DNA of 5,291 nt from an uncultured Sulfurimonas sp. (GTDB lineage: Bacteria > Campylobacterota > Campylobacteria > Campylobacterales > Sulfurimonadaceae): positions 1 through 5,291 of the forward strand of contig CALDOC010000226.1 in assembly GCA_937914675.1 (NCBI GenBank), written 5' to 3'. The notes beneath the pieces are model-generated. The model did not search any database. It was given only the letters and a program-made list of their open reading frames with translations, and was not told the DNA's origin. Each line of letters starts with the position of its first letter. Position 1 is the first letter of the stretch. Positions 4,960-5,291 of the stretch are shown one piece after another. Both the position numbers and the translations under genes were made by a program.

Positions 4960-5291
4960 GTGTACAATCAGAAACTTTCTTCCATAGCGACAAAATTCAT
5001 CTCTCCTTTAGAAGCTAACAAAACGGTAAAAGACGCAATCTTAAAAATGAAAGAAGATTCCATCAGCTCTATGGTGATCGTTGACAAACACTCAAAACCA
5101 ATAGGCATTTTTACGGAATACGACGTGTTGAAAATAGTCGCTTCTCTGTCAAACCATGACGTTTTAATAGAAGAAGTCATGAGCAAAAACGTTTTTTACA
5201 TAAATGAAAACATCTACGTTCATGACGCTTACGTCTTAATGGAACAGCGAGGATTTCGGCATGTCATCGTAGTCGACGATGAAGAAAAATA
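4960..5291 (+). CDS. CBS-domain protein, N-terminal part (cut by window edge)
   Basis: From a GTG start the frame stays open for 110 codons to the edge, beginning MYNQKLSSIATKFISPLEAN. Residues about 8-63 form a first CBS motif (VKDAILKMKEDSISSMVIVD, then KPIGIFTEYDVLKIV) and about 69-110 a second (IEEVMSKNVFYINENIYVHD, then the strand RHVIVVDD). Tandem CBS motifs form a Bateman module, which usually binds adenosyl ligands such as AMP, ATP or SAM and controls an attached enzyme, channel or signalling domain. No such domain is visible before the edge. In Campylobacterota such N-termini often precede PAS or GGDEF/EAL domains, but nothing here shows it. AAGGA (4948-4952), 7 nt upstream, supports the GTG; no in-frame ATG occurs before codon 30, well inside the first CBS motif. 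Confidence 0.85.
   Translation, partial: MYNQKLSSIATKFISPLEANKTVKDAILKMKEDSISSMVIVDKHSKPIGIFTEYDVLKIVASLSNHDVLIEEVMSKNVFYINENIYVHDAYVLMEQRGFRHVIVVDDEEK

Noticed and set aside
5020..5030. AAAACGGTAAA also occurs here, as in the rpmJ leader stem (308-318)
   Set aside because: Here it encodes residues within the CBS protein (NKTVK) and has no partner arm nearby; the short AT-rich match is likely chance.

Overview
The window looks like the chromosome of a Campylobacterota (Epsilonproteobacteria) bacterium, most likely a free-living, Sulfurimonas-like lineage. The grounds are AT-rich DNA, AGGA/AAAGGA ribosome binding sites, promoters recognisable only by their -10 box, and the gene content: a DUF1538/PII-like fusion protein, a zinc-sensor GGDEF protein and a YajQ protein. 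The genus is an inference from style and family content, not from a marker gene comparison.

Layout. On the minus strand at the left edge lie the start of rpsM (S13, cut by the window) and complete rpmJ (L36), with 2 nt between them. They are preceded by a roughly 130-nt leader that can fold into a closed three-way-junction-like structure and by a good extended -10 promoter. This appears to be the head of the S13-S11-S4-RpoA-L17 (alpha) operon with L36 as its first gene. Divergent from it, on the plus strand, is a two-gene unit. The first gene encodes a 645-residue membrane protein made of two DUF1538 repeats plus a C-terminal PII-like domain. Eight nt later comes a 426-residue diguanylate cyclase with an N-terminal helical region, a CZB zinc-binding domain and a catalytically intact GGDEF domain.

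Convergent with that unit, only 4 nt from the cyclase stop, is a minus-strand pair: yajQ (c-di-GMP-binding family) and, 11 nt downstream, a 216-residue protein with an N-terminal helix-turn-helix, a coiled coil and a basic C-terminus. A 106-bp intergenic region with inverted repeats around the yajQ -10 box separates this pair from a plus-strand CBS-domain gene with a GTG start, which runs off the right edge.

How the genes may work together. The theme of the non-ribosomal part is nucleotide second-messenger signalling: a cyclase that probably makes c-di-GMP under zinc control, a candidate c-di-GMP effector (YajQ) co-transcribed with a DNA-binding protein, a membrane protein carrying its own PII-like module, and a CBS (adenosyl-ligand) protein. 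The linkage into one circuit is inference; each domain assignment is visible in the sequence. No tRNA, rRNA, CRISPR array, insertion sequence or prophage is seen.
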